Below, piece after piece: positions 17,891-26,758 of a DNA stretch of 64,000 nt. The stretch covers positions 1 through 64,000 of the forward strand of contig NZ_PYIX02000022.1 in assembly GCF_003024515.2 (NCBI RefSeq), read 5' to 3'. The DNA is from Acinetobacter sichuanensis. GTDB lineage: Bacteria; Pseudomonadota; Gammaproteobacteria; Pseudomonadales; Moraxellaceae. The number at the start of each line of letters is the position of its first letter. Positions within the stretch are counted from its first letter, which is position 1. Position numbers and translations under genes: made by a program. Below the pieces are notes generated by a model. The model ran no database searches, had not been told where the DNA came from, and worked only from the letters and a program-made list of their open reading frames with translations.

Positions 17891-18922
17891 ATGGGACATT
17901 CTGTGGCGCTGAATTTTGCAGATGGTAAAACCTTTTTTATCGCAGTAAATAATGATGAATTGTTGCTTGATGCAGCAATTCGTCAGGGCATAAACTTGCC
18001 TTTAGACTGCCGTGAAGGTGTTTGCGGAACCTGTCAAGGGCAATGTGAAACAGGCATTTATGAGCAAGAATATGTCGATGAAGAAGCACTCAGTCCTCGT
18101 GATTTAGCTGAACGTAAAATGTTGGCTTGTCAAACGCGAGTACAATCGGATGCTGCTTTTTTCTTCGATCATGATTCAAGTATTTGTAATACAGGCGATA
18201 CCTTAAAAATTAACACCATCGTCAAACATGTTGAGTTAGTTTCAGAAACGACCGCTATTTTACATGTTGATGCCAGTCATTATTCTGAGCAATTACAATA
18301 TTTAGCAGGTCAATACGCACGTTTACAAATTCCTGATACAGATGAGTGGCGTTCATATTCATTTGCAAATCGTCCTAATGCCACGAACCAACTGCAATTT
18401 TTAATTCGCTTATTGCCTGACGGTGTCATGAGTAATTATTTACGTGAACGCTGTCAAGTTGGTCAAAGTATTGTCATGGAAGCACCATTGGGCAGTTTCT
18501 ATTTACGTGAAGTTGAAAAGCCTTTGGTGTTTATTGCAGGTGGGACGGGTCTTTCCGCATTTTTAGGTATGTTAGATCATCTCGCTGAACAAAAAAACCC
18601 ACCTAAAATTGAACTTTTTTATGGGGTAAATAAAGAAGTAGATTTATGTGAACAGCAACGTTTACATGACTATTCTCATAAAATAAACAACTTTAGTTAT
18701 CATCCAATCGTGACTCAAGCAACAGAAACATGGTCTGGAAAAACTGGATTTATTCATGAACATTTAAATAAATCTCAACTTGCAGAACAAGCATTTGATA
18801 TGTATTTATGTGGTCCACCGCCCATGATTGAAGCCGTCAAAACTTGGTTAGATACTGAATCATTGAGTAATTTTAAAATTTACAGTGAAAAGTTCTTATC
18901 AAGTAATACGGTTAAGGCATAA
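17891..18922 (+). CDS. antC: anthranilate 1,2-dioxygenase reductase
   Basis: A 343-residue electron-transfer component. An N-terminal plant-type [2Fe-2S] domain has ligands C40, C45, C48 and a fourth Cys near 82 (MLACQTR). A ferredoxin-NADP reductase-like FAD domain follows (EWRSYSFANRP binds FAD), then an NAD domain (AGGTGLSAFLG, YLCGPPPMIEA). It passes electrons from NADH to AntA. Start follows AAGGAG. Third gene of antABC. The same architecture recurs in the phenol hydroxylase reductase at 59965. Confidence 0.92.
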   Translation: MGHSVALNFADGKTFFIAVNNDELLLDAAIRQGINLPLDCREGVCGTCQGQCETGIYEQEYVDEEALSPRDLAERKMLACQTRVQSDAAFFFDHDSSICNTGDTLKINTIVKHVELVSETTAILHVDASHYSEQLQYLAGQYARLQIPDTDEWRSYSFANRPNATNQLQFLIRLLPDGVMSNYLRERCQVGQSIVMEAPLGSFYLREVEKPLVFIAGGTGLSAFLGMLDHLAEQKNPPKIELFYGVNKEVDLCEQQRLHDYSHKINNFSYHPIVTQATETWSGKTGFIHEHLNKSQLAEQAFDMYLCGPPPMIEAVKTWLDTESLSNFKIYSEKFLSSNTVKA

Positions 18923-18930
18923 ACCAAACA

Positions 18931-19077
18931 TAACACAAGGTTTAAAAGAAAATATTTCTAAAATGTATTGAACAATTTGAGCAATACGGACAAGTATTTG
19001 CAATGAAAAGCGACATTTCACAAGATAAATAACGTGTACATTTTCAATGCTTATTTTCTCGAAAACCTTGTGTGTTA
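18931..19077. repeat. MITE-like element bounded by inverted repeats
   Basis: In the 394-base gap between antC and the symporter gene, ACACAAGGTTT (18933-18943) and AAACCTTGTGT (19063-19073) are perfect 11-bp inverted repeats. With small gaps the similarity extends to about 24 bp including AGAAAATA on the inner side. The interior is AT-rich and has no sizeable ORF. It may be a small non-autonomous element, a long hairpin at the antABC 3' end, or chance. The rest of the gap to 19316 shows nothing recognisable. Confidence 0.4.
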
Positions 19078-19316
19078 AATCTTAAACTCTGATTTCAACA
19101 CTCATTATTTTTTAATTGTGTCATCGGTATCAACCCTACACTTTCCTAGAAAAATCAACGGAAAGTTCACTAAAAATATTTTCAACCATCACACAATTTT
19201 CTAAAAAATAAATGAATAATTTGGATTAAATACAATCATTTTAAATGGGTTAAAAATATTTAACAGACACTCTTGCAAAGTAACACAATCGATTTTCAAT
19301 CATTAAGGGAATAATT

Positions 19317-20663
19317 ATGCAAACAATCGATATTAATCGTGTCATAGATCGTGACAAACTTTCACCATTACAATGGCTGGTCTTTTTACTTGGTTTTTTA
19401 GTCTTTTTCTGTGATGGATTAGACACAGGAATCATTGGCTTTGTTGCACCCTCTTTACTTGACGACTGGGGAATTACTAAACCACAACTTGCGCCTGTAC
19501 TCAGTGCAGCATTGGTCGGGATGTCCATCGGTGCAATTGTTTCAGGTCCACTTGCGGATAAATTTGGACGTAAAAAAGTCATTGTAACGACCACATTAAT
19601 TTTTGCTATTTTTACTGTTCTATGTGGTTTCGCAACATCCACTCAAGATTTAACGATTTATCGCTTTATTACAGGTATTGGTTTAGGCGCAGCAATGCCA
19701 AACATTAGTACTATCGTCTCTGAATATATGCCGAACAAACGTAAAGCCTTTTTAACAGGTCTTGCAGGCTGCGGTTTTATGTTGGGTATTTCTTGTGGTG
19801 GTGTGCTTTCAGCTTTTCTTTTAGAAAATTTAGGTTGGGCAAAAGTCATCATTATTGGTGGCGTTATTCCTGTACTTTTAGCGGTAATTTTAATGCTAAA
19901 ACTACCCGAGTCTACTCAATATTTAGTGAAGAAAAATCAGCATCAGCAAGCACGTTATATTTTAGAAAAAATACAAGGTCAGGCATTTTCTGAAAATGTA
20001 CAATTTAAACTTGCGACCACAGAAAATAACCTGAGCGATGAAAGCCCTGTAAAACAAGTTTTAGGGAAATATCTCTGGGGCTCAAGTATGCTATGGCTTT
20101 GCTGCTTTATGAGTTTATTGGTGTTCTATCTGTTAACCAGTTGGATGCCGACCATTCTTAAAACTGCGGGTTTTACGACACAACAATTTAGCTTAATTGC
20201 AGCAATTTTCCCATTTGGTGGCGTGATCGGTGCGACAGTCATGGGTTATTATATGGATAGAACTAACCCAACCAACGTCATTAAGTATTCATATTTTATT
20301 GCCTTTTTATTGTTTATTTTAACGGGTTTTGTTAGCTCAAATATTTTACTTTTTGGCATTAGTATTTTTATGATTGGAGCTTTACTTGCGGGTGCACAGT
20401 CTTCTTTACTGCCACTTTCAGCAATGTTCTACCCTTCTACTTGTCGTGCAGTTGGTGTATCTTGGATGCATGGTATTGGACGAGTTGGCGCAATTTTAGG
20501 GGCATTTTTTGGCTCATTGATTTTTACATTTGAGTTGAGTTTAAGTGGAATTTTCTATGTTTTAGCCATTCCAACACTCATTTCTTTTATCGCTTTAAGT
20601 CTAAAAGTTATGGTCGAAAAATCAAAAAGCAAACAGCAGATTAAATCGCAAGAATTAGCTTAA
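19317..20663 (+). CDS. MFS transporter, aromatic acid:H+ symporter family
   Basis: A 448-residue inner-membrane protein with about 12 TM segments, a DGLDTGIIGF motif in TM1 and the loop motif GPLADKFGRKK, placing it in the AAHS family near BenK and PcaK. It follows antABC on the same strand after 394 bases and precedes an AraC regulator, so it is a good candidate for anthranilate (or benzoate) uptake. Start supported by AAGGGA. It resembles the symporter at 2015-3358 in overall sequence style. Confidence 0.85.
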   Translation: MQTIDINRVIDRDKLSPLQWLVFLLGFLVFFCDGLDTGIIGFVAPSLLDDWGITKPQLAPVLSAALVGMSIGAIVSGPLADKFGRKKVIVTTTLIFAIFTVLCGFATSTQDLTIYRFITGIGLGAAMPNISTIVSEYMPNKRKAFLTGLAGCGFMLGISCGGVLSAFLLENLGWAKVIIIGGVIPVLLAVILMLKLPESTQYLVKKNQHQQARYILEKIQGQAFSENVQFKLATTENNLSDESPVKQVLGKYLWGSSMLWLCCFMSLLVFYLLTSWMPTILKTAGFTTQQFSLIAAIFPFGGVIGATVMGYYMDRTNPTNVIKYSYFIAFLLFILTGFVSSNILLFGISIFMIGALLAGAQSSLLPLSAMFYPSTCRAVGVSWMHGIGRVGAILGAFFGSLIFTFELSLSGIFYVLAIPTLISFIALSLKVMVEKSKSKQQIKSQELA

Positions 20664-20666
20664 ATA

Positions 20667-20699
20667 TTAAGCGCCTATGACTGAGTCTTAGGCGCTTAA
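20667..20699. terminator. bidirectional intrinsic terminator
   Basis: Perfect 11-bp stem TTAAGCGCCTA / TAGGCGCTTAA with an 11-base loop and following T-rich run, between the convergent symporter and AraC genes. Confidence 0.85.
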
Positions 20700-20731
20700 T
20701 TTATTTTGCTATGTAAAATTAAATATCAAAA

Positions 20732-21715
20732 TTATTGAAATTTGGCTTTGGTCTCACTTGGATTTTCACCAAATTCTTCCCGATATTCTTGTGAAAAACG
20801 ACTTAAATGACTAAACCCCCAATCATAAGCCACTTTTGAAATTGAAATCTCTTGCTGCTTGCGGCTACTTAAAATTTTATAAACTTTCTGTAAACGATAT
20901 TTTTTTAAAAAAGCCAAAGGGCTCATGCCATAATAATATTGAAATTGTTCATAAAGTTTACTTTTTGAGACGCCAGCGACATGTAAAATCATTTCTACAG
21001 AAATCATTTCATGTGCATGATCCATCATAAATTGTTTTACATTTCTAATAAATAATGGAATATCTTGACATGAACCCTCTCGTAAAGCTGCGGAAAAATT
21101 ATTTTCTTGGGAAAGTAATAATGCCTTAATCAAGAAATTTTCATAATCTTCAGAAAACATTTGTAAACCATAAAAACCTGTATATTGTGCCTTAACCAAC
21201 ATAAAATTTTGAATATTTGACCACCAAGCAGCAATCATTTGATCTAATGCTAAATTCATCGTTGGATTAAAAACAATACTGTCGCGGATGGGTTGGTTCA
21301 GTAAATCTGATAACACCAATTGCATACTTTTTTCGGGAATGACCACTTGTAATTTTTTACAGTCTTTATCAATAAATAAATCTTGAAAATCATTATTTGA
21401 AACAATTAAACCACTGCTTTGGTCAGACTGATAATGTTCACCTCGAATATTTAATGATTGTTTACCATGCAAAGGTAAACTAATACTATAGGCTTTAAGC
21501 TGCGAAATATTGATAGCAACATTTGCACCATATTGAATACAGCCAATGGTCATATGTTTTTTGGGTAAACGTAAGCCGTCATACTGAAAATCTAAAGTAT
21601 CACGATATGTGGTTTCTAAACGATGATCACCACAAATACTCGACATCAAATTTTGAGCAAAATCAGCTTGTTTTGTATTATGTTTTAAATCTGAGTGTTG
21701 GCTAAATGATTGCAT
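20732..21715 (-). CDS. AraC/XylS-family regulator, probable ant activator
   Basis: A 327-residue regulator with an AraC-binding effector domain (about 30-200) and a C-terminal double helix-turn-helix ending in WGFSHLSRFSQEYREEFGENPSETKAKF. In Pseudomonas the anthranilate genes are activated by an AraC-type protein called AntR; the position beside antABC and the symporter suggests the same role. The C-terminal signature is closely shared with the AraC protein at 50850-51872 next to the indole operon, so the two look like paralogues. Start follows AAGGAAG. Confidence 0.75.
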   Translation of the reverse strand: MQSFSQHSDLKHNTKQADFAQNLMSSICGDHRLETTYRDTLDFQYDGLRLPKKHMTIGCIQYGANVAINISQLKAYSISLPLHGKQSLNIRGEHYQSDQSSGLIVSNNDFQDLFIDKDCKKLQVVIPEKSMQLVLSDLLNQPIRDSIVFNPTMNLALDQMIAAWWSNIQNFMLVKAQYTGFYGLQMFSEDYENFLIKALLLSQENNFSAALREGSCQDIPLFIRNVKQFMMDHAHEMISVEMILHVAGVSKSKLYEQFQYYYGMSPLAFLKKYRLQKVYKILSSRKQQEISISKVAYDWGFSHLSRFSQEYREEFGENPSETKAKFQ

Positions 21716-21986
21716 CTTCCTTGTACCTCGCTGAGGTGTTTTATTCCAAAATTGTTCGTTTTAAAATTTCCTTTTAATATGAACAATTTCCACATCATTT
21801 TGGCGAATAACTTATAATTTAAAATAAAATTCCTGATAAAAATAGTCTACTTTATTAAAGCTGAAAATATAATAAAAGTTAATAGATTTTATGACATAAA
21901 GTTATACCAAAAAAGTATAATTTTCCAATATCATGACGCTTAAACACTTCACTTATTTTCCAGCCTTTGAAATTGTATTTTAGCCT

Positions 21987-22898
21987 TTAAAACTCATACT
22001 TATGATAAGAAACACCTTCTAAATCATAAACTTGATAAACACAATCAAAGAAAGACTGAATATCCTCTGTACATCCTGTATTACGGATAGAAACCATAAC
22101 ATTACTGATCGCACTTTGATCCAAAATAGGTACAAACTTCAAGTTAGTCAAATGAATGTTTTGTGCGCTTGCGGGTACAATAACCATTCCATCTCCTGCT
22201 GCGGCAAAACCACATGCTAATGCTAACTCACGTACATAACGTACTTTTTCAGGTTTTAAATTTTGTTCAGCAAATAATGCTTGAATATGATGTGAAAAAT
22301 TAGGTTGATCATTTTTAGGATAAAATAATAATTCCTCTTTAACCAATTCTTTTAAAAATACACCCTCTTGTAATGCCAAAGGATGACCTGCATGAACTGC
22401 AAGAACTAATCGTTCATCTCTTAATTTTGTTCTTTTAACTTCTGGGTCTGAAATATCCACTCGACCAAAACCAATATCAATACGTTTCATTTTTAACGCC
22501 TGAATTTGATCCATAGAAGATAATTCGACTAATTCTATTTTTAAATGAGCATTTCTTTGTTTAAATAAAAAAATAACTTTAGATAAATAACCAAATAATA
22601 ATGATCCGACAAAACTTAAAGTAATGGTTCGATCAATCACGCCTATTTTTTTGGTCATTGATTTTAATTCTTCAGCCTGACTTAATAACTGAAGTGCGTG
22701 ATTATAAAAAAAACCACCTGCTTCAGTGGTCACCAAAGGACGACTACCTCTTTCAAAAAGTTGAACTCCAAGTTCACTTTCTAAATTTTGGATTTGACGA
22801 CTTAAAGGAGGTTGAGCAATAAATAGCTTTTCTGCCGCCTTAGTAAAACTTTGCTCCTCTACAACAGCAACAAAATATTTTAAATGTCTAAGCTCCAT
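21987..22898 (-). CDS. LysR-family regulator, CatM/BenM-like
   Basis: A 303-residue protein starting at MELRHLKYFVAVVEEQ; the ATG at 22898 has AGGGA eight bases upstream, better than the in-frame codon at 22958. LysR helix-turn-helix at residues 1-60 and a substrate domain closely like CatM and BenM, which respond to cis,cis-muconate (and benzoate). No cat or ben gene is divergent from it; instead a broken DUF2147 gene lies 495 bases away. It may act on ant or on cat genes elsewhere. Paralogue identity uncertain. Confidence 0.75.
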   Translation of the reverse strand: MELRHLKYFVAVVEEQSFTKAAEKLFIAQPPLSRQIQNLESELGVQLFERGSRPLVTTEAGGFFYNHALQLLSQAEELKSMTKKIGVIDRTITLSFVGSLLFGYLSKVIFLFKQRNAHLKIELVELSSMDQIQALKMKRIDIGFGRVDISDPEVKRTKLRDERLVLAVHAGHPLALQEGVFLKELVKEELLFYPKNDQPNFSHHIQALFAEQNLKPEKVRYVRELALACGFAAAGDGMVIVPASAQNIHLTNLKFVPILDQSAISNVMVSIRNTGCTEDIQSFFDCVYQVYDLEGVSYHKYEF

Positions 22899-23393
22899 GC
22901 GTGCATTCCCTTGACTTTCAGCAATTGAGTAAATCATTTCTCTTATATTTACTCTCAAGAGAATAATAACTTAAATTAAACTTTAAAAAAATATTCTTTC
23001 GTACAGCATTGCATATTTATAGCCTCTACAATCGACATAAATGATAAATAAATTAAATCTATGTTTTTATTCATACATTTTTTATTTTATTAATTATTTA
23101 TTTAAATTAATCAATATAAAATTCCAAATAATAGAATGTCTATTTTAAAACCAATCATGGGCATATTTTACACACAAAAAAATATTGAATATAAAATATC
23201 TAAAACACAACTTAAAAAATCTTTTAAAATCATTATGAATTAAAACTAATTTAAAAAAATCAACATTTAAAATCAATAAAAACAACACAGCACATCATTG
23301 ATCCATACAAAACTTTCATAAAAATATGAAATATTGATATTCACTCATTAAAATATTGTACTTTAGTCTTATTCGAACATTTTAGAGGTAAAT
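22899..23393. other. AT-rich intergenic region
   Basis: About 495 bases, extremely AT-rich, between divergent LysR and DUF2147 starts. I found no convincing ORF, no ATAC-N7-GTAT site of the CatM/BenM type and no repeat. It should hold both promoters. Confidence 0.5.
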
Positions 23394-23831
23394 ATGCAGA
23401 AAATTTTAGGCTCTATTGCTCTTTTTATGCTGTGTATGTAGAGCTACGCCCGTGATCCATTGGCTGATACATCATGGAAAACGATTGATGATAAAACCCA
23501 AAAAACCATGTCCATTGTCAAGTTTAAAGAAAATAATAATGGTACTTTATCGGCTTCAATCCAAAAAGTTTTTGATCCAACACAAGCCCAAAGCTGTACA
23601 AAATGTCTTGGAAAATATCAAAATCAACCGCTTATTGGTGTAAATATTATCTCAAATTTAAAAAGTACAAGTCATCATAAATATACAGGAGGAAGTATTA
23701 CCGACCCACAAACAGGAAAAACCTATAAATTTAATGCACATCTTTCAGAAAATGGTCAAATTCTCAAAGGTCGTGGTTTTATTGGGGTTTCAGCATTAGG
23801 ACGTTCGCAAACATGGTTACGTGTCAATTAA
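23394..23831 (+). pseudogene. DUF2147 exported protein, interrupted by an amber codon
   Basis: From ATG 23394 the frame reads MQKILGSIALFMLCM, then TAG at 23439-23441, then SYARDPLADTSWKTIDD and onward without interruption to 23831. The lesion falls inside the hydrophobic core of a signal peptide; the downstream part is an intact DUF2147 domain (WKTIDDKT, C-x2-C, GGSITDPQTGKTYK, GRSQTWLRV). Reading frame is otherwise perfect, so the mutation is recent, a sequencing error or suppressed. Restart at TTG 23460 would give a cytoplasmic protein without a signal. AGAGG precedes the original ATG. Confidence 0.75.
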
Positions 23832-23969
23832 ACACTTTTAAAGTGGTTTAAATTTTAAAGACATATACTCAAGTAAATGAAATTGTTTAGTTTATGCAAA
23901 TTTAATACCTTAGACGTCAATAATTTGCATACAATCTTCGTTTTATTTTAAAAATTGAGTTTTTTAGTC

Positions 23970-25001
23970 ATGATGAAAAGTTTGAAATTATTATTAATAT
24001 TGTCAATTTCATTCTATTTTTCTCTTGCTCATGCTGCTAAAGAAACTATTTATCTGATTTCAAGCTCCTCTGCTTATGATGAGAATTATATCCCAAAAAT
24101 TGTTCAGGCTTTTGAAAATAAAGGCTTTAGTGTAAATACACAATATTTAAAACAACAGCTTTCAGACTTTGGTTATGTAAATACTGACCATGAACGTGCT
24201 AAAAATCTCATTGCTGCTTTAAAAAATGATCACGTGAAATATCTTTGGTTTGTACGTGGTGGTTCAGGCGCTTTAAATTTATTACCTGAATTACATGCAG
24301 AAATTAACCAGATCAAAAAAAGCACACCGAAAGTTCTCATTGGCTTTAGTGATGTAACAGCCATTCATTATTTTGTTAATCACGAATTGGGTTGGAAAAG
24401 TATTCATGGAACCACCGCCGCAACAGGCAAAATTATCAATGCACCTCTTGTCCCTCCGACTGAAATGACAGCATTCAGCAAAAATATAAATGATACTGAT
24501 GAAAATCAAAATGATGTGGTCAATGAAATTTTTTCGACCTTACAAAATGGTGTGCATTATCAAGGACTCTTACCGTTAAATCAGGCAGCAAAAAACCACT
24601 TTGATCAGGGCATATTAACAGGGGGAAATTTAACGCTCGTGCAAACGTTATTTTCAACCAAATATGAACGTCGTTGGCAAGATCAAATTCTTTTACTTGA
24701 AGATATTAGCGTCACCTATAAACAACTTGACCGTTTATTACATCAAATTTTATTTAAGAAAGATTTTCACCCTAAAGCCATCGTGTTTGGGCAGTTTTAT
24801 CCTAGTAAAACCAATGATGGTGAACGTTTAATTTACAAAGAAGTGATCCGAAAATTTGCCGAAAAAAGTCAAATTCCTGTGTATTATTATCCTTATTTTG
24901 GACATGGGAAAATTAATAAACCTTTTATTTTAGGTGGAAAAGCACATATTGCTTGTCCTCAGGATTCAGATTATTGTTCCATCTTTCAAGAAAAATTTTA
25001 A
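23970..25001 (+). CDS. LD-carboxypeptidase (S66 family), exported
   Basis: A protein of about 343 residues beginning MMKSLKLLLILSISFYFSLA with HA-A after it, a clear signal peptide. Mature part matches peptidase family S66: the nucleophile region IGFSDVTAIHYF contains the Ser, a Glu lies in LLEDISVTYKQLDRLL, and the His in YFGHGKINKP completes the triad. S66 enzymes trim the terminal D-alanine from muropeptide tetrapeptides. Classical LdcA acts in the cytoplasm during recycling, so an export signal is notable. The upstream TTG at 23955 is in frame but unlikely as start. Confidence 0.8.
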   Translation: MMKSLKLLLILSISFYFSLAHAAKETIYLISSSSAYDENYIPKIVQAFENKGFSVNTQYLKQQLSDFGYVNTDHERAKNLIAALKNDHVKYLWFVRGGSGALNLLPELHAEINQIKKSTPKVLIGFSDVTAIHYFVNHELGWKSIHGTTAATGKIINAPLVPPTEMTAFSKNINDTDENQNDVVNEIFSTLQNGVHYQGLLPLNQAAKNHFDQGILTGGNLTLVQTLFSTKYERRWQDQILLLEDISVTYKQLDRLLHQILFKKDFHPKAIVFGQFYPSKTNDGERLIYKEVIRKFAEKSQIPVYYYPYFGHGKINKPFILGGKAHIACPQDSDYCSIFQEKF

Positions 25002-25019
25002 ATAACATTTAAAATAAAA

Positions 25020-25042
25020 AACCGAGTTAGATCAACTCGGTT
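25020..25042. terminator. bidirectional intrinsic terminator
   Basis: Perfect 9-bp stem AACCGAGTT / AACTCGGTT, 5-base loop, A-tract before and T-tract after, between convergent LD-carboxypeptidase and MHS transporter genes. Confidence 0.85.
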
Positions 25043-25065
25043 TAATTTATCTAATGACCTGAACT

Positions 25066-26400
25066 CTATGAAGATTTCACACTTTTTTGCACAAATTTTT
25101 GCGATTTTTTTAAGTCATCAGGTTTTAAAAATGCTGATGCAATGATCGCAATCACAGCAAAACTAACAATATAGGTAATAATTAAATGTGGACTACCACC
25201 GCCTACACTCAATAACTTGGTTGCAATTAAAGGAGCTAAACCACCACCAATCACACCTGCAAATTGTACTGAAATAGAAATTCCGCTATAGCGAATCTCG
25301 GCAGGAAATTGTCGCGCAAATAATTGTGCTTGAGGTGCGTACATAATTGGAAAGATTACACCTATACCGAGCACAATTGCTGTCCATACCAAAACAGGAT
25401 CTTTTGTATTTAAAAGTGCAAAAAATGGATAGCTATATAATGCCAAACAACATAAGCCAAATCTAAACATATTGCGTTGACCGACTTTATCTGACAAATA
25501 GCCACATAAAGGTGTCATTACCATAATCACACCTGCACCACAAATTGTTGCAAATAGAATATCTTGTCTTGGTAAACCTAATTGTGTAGTGGTATATGCC
25601 AAAGCAAAAGTAGATGCTAAATAAAACCAAGCATTTTCAGCAGCACGAGATACAATAATTGTCATTAATGCTTTTGGATGATTTTTAAACACCTGTAATG
25701 CAGGCACTTTAATTTCTTCAGATTGTGCTTTTACTTTTTCAAAGTCTGGAGATTCTGGTACTTTTACTCGAATATACCAACCAACGGCAAGTAAAATAAT
25801 ACTCGCTAAAAATGGTAAGCGCCATCCCCAACTAAACAACGCCTCTTCAGGTAATAAAGAAACTAATCCTAAAGCCAATGAAGCTAACATTAAACCGCCA
25901 CCAGTACTAGCTTGTGGCAAACTCCCCCAAAAACCTTTATTACCTTCTGGGGCATGTTCAACTGCCATAAGTACTGCACCACCCCATTCTCCGCCCATTG
26001 CCATGCCTTGTACAAAACGTAGAATAATCAAACAGACAGTCGCCCAATATCCAATAGATTCAAAAGTCGGTAAAAGACCTATCATTACTGTGGGTATTCC
26101 CATTAGCATTAAAGTGAACAATAACATCGACTTGCGTCCAACTTTGTCACCAAAATGCCCAAAAACAATTCCTCCTAATGGTCGCCCAATAAAACCTACA
26201 GCATAAGTGGCAAAAGCAGCCAATACACCTGTTAATGGGTCTAAATTGGGGAAAAATAATTTATTAAAAATCAGTGCTGCGGCTGCGCCATAGATAAAAA
26301 AGTCATACCATTCAATGGTTGTTCCCACCATACTTGAAATGCCAGCTAAACGATGTGATGACTTTTTTTGTTGCGGTGTTTTTCCTTGTATATCCTGCAT
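25066..26400 (-). CDS. MFS transporter, metabolite:H+ symporter (MHS) family
   Basis: A 444-residue inner-membrane protein with 12 predicted TM segments. GTTIEWYDFFIYGAAAA in TM1 and RPLGGIVFGHFGDKVGRK in the first loop are diagnostic of the MHS family (ProP, KgtP, ShiA relatives). RFVQGMAMGGEWGGA in TM4 agrees. Substrate is probably a carboxylate or zwitterion, not resolvable here. Start follows AAGGAA. It lies downstream of the valine-catabolic operon on the same strand but is separated by a strong terminator, so is transcribed independently. Confidence 0.85.
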   Translation of the reverse strand: MQDIQGKTPQQKKSSHRLAGISSMVGTTIEWYDFFIYGAAAALIFNKLFFPNLDPLTGVLAAFATYAVGFIGRPLGGIVFGHFGDKVGRKSMLLFTLMLMGIPTVMIGLLPTFESIGYWATVCLIILRFVQGMAMGGEWGGAVLMAVEHAPEGNKGFWGSLPQASTGGGLMLASLALGLVSLLPEEALFSWGWRLPFLASIILLAVGWYIRVKVPESPDFEKVKAQSEEIKVPALQVFKNHPKALMTIIVSRAAENAWFYLASTFALAYTTTQLGLPRQDILFATICGAGVIMVMTPLCGYLSDKVGQRNMFRFGLCCLALYSYPFFALLNTKDPVLVWTAIVLGIGVIFPIMYAPQAQLFARQFPAEIRYSGISISVQFAGVIGGGLAPLIATKLLSVGGGSPHLIITYIVSFAVIAIIASAFLKPDDLKKSQKFVQKSVKSS

Positions 26401-26758
26401 TGTTCGTTTCCTTCTTGATCTTTTATATCCATTTGCACATATTCCATATGCCTATTTTTAATTTTCTCTATTTTTAAATATATTTTTAATTTTTCCTCCT
26501 CATATTTTTAAGCTGCCATCTAAATTTTGTGCATAAAAAGCCCTTCATCAGATATCGTACTGACCAAAATACAAAAAAAATGAAATTATGCTAAAATATC
26601 AAAAACTTAGATGATTTTTAACAATTTTTTGACTAAACATTAGTTTTTCAAAGACTAATGATAAAATGTGTTATTTATTACGAAAATAGTTTAGAAAAAC
26701 AAGCATGTAAATATCTTAATATTTACATGCTAATTCGCTTGTAGATTTAAACAAAGAC
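26401..26758. other. intergenic region upstream of the MHS transporter
   Basis: About 358 bases, AT-rich, with no convincing ORF. It should carry the promoter of the MHS gene on the minus strand and contains the terminator at 26702-26731. Confidence 0.5.
26702..26731. terminator. terminator of the valine catabolic operon
   Basis: Perfect 13-bp stem AGCATGTAAATAT / ATATTTACATGCT with a 4-base loop, just downstream of the minus-strand 3-hydroxyisobutyryl-CoA hydrolase gene. Confidence 0.75.

Noticed and set aside
15977..18922. Benzoate dioxygenase benABC
   Set aside because: The large subunit follows AntA closely along its length and no benD diol dehydrogenase follows.
18983..19001. CatM/BenM-type site ATAC-N6-GTAT
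   Set aside because: The spacing is six rather than the required seven bases, and it lies inside the MITE-like element downstream of antC.
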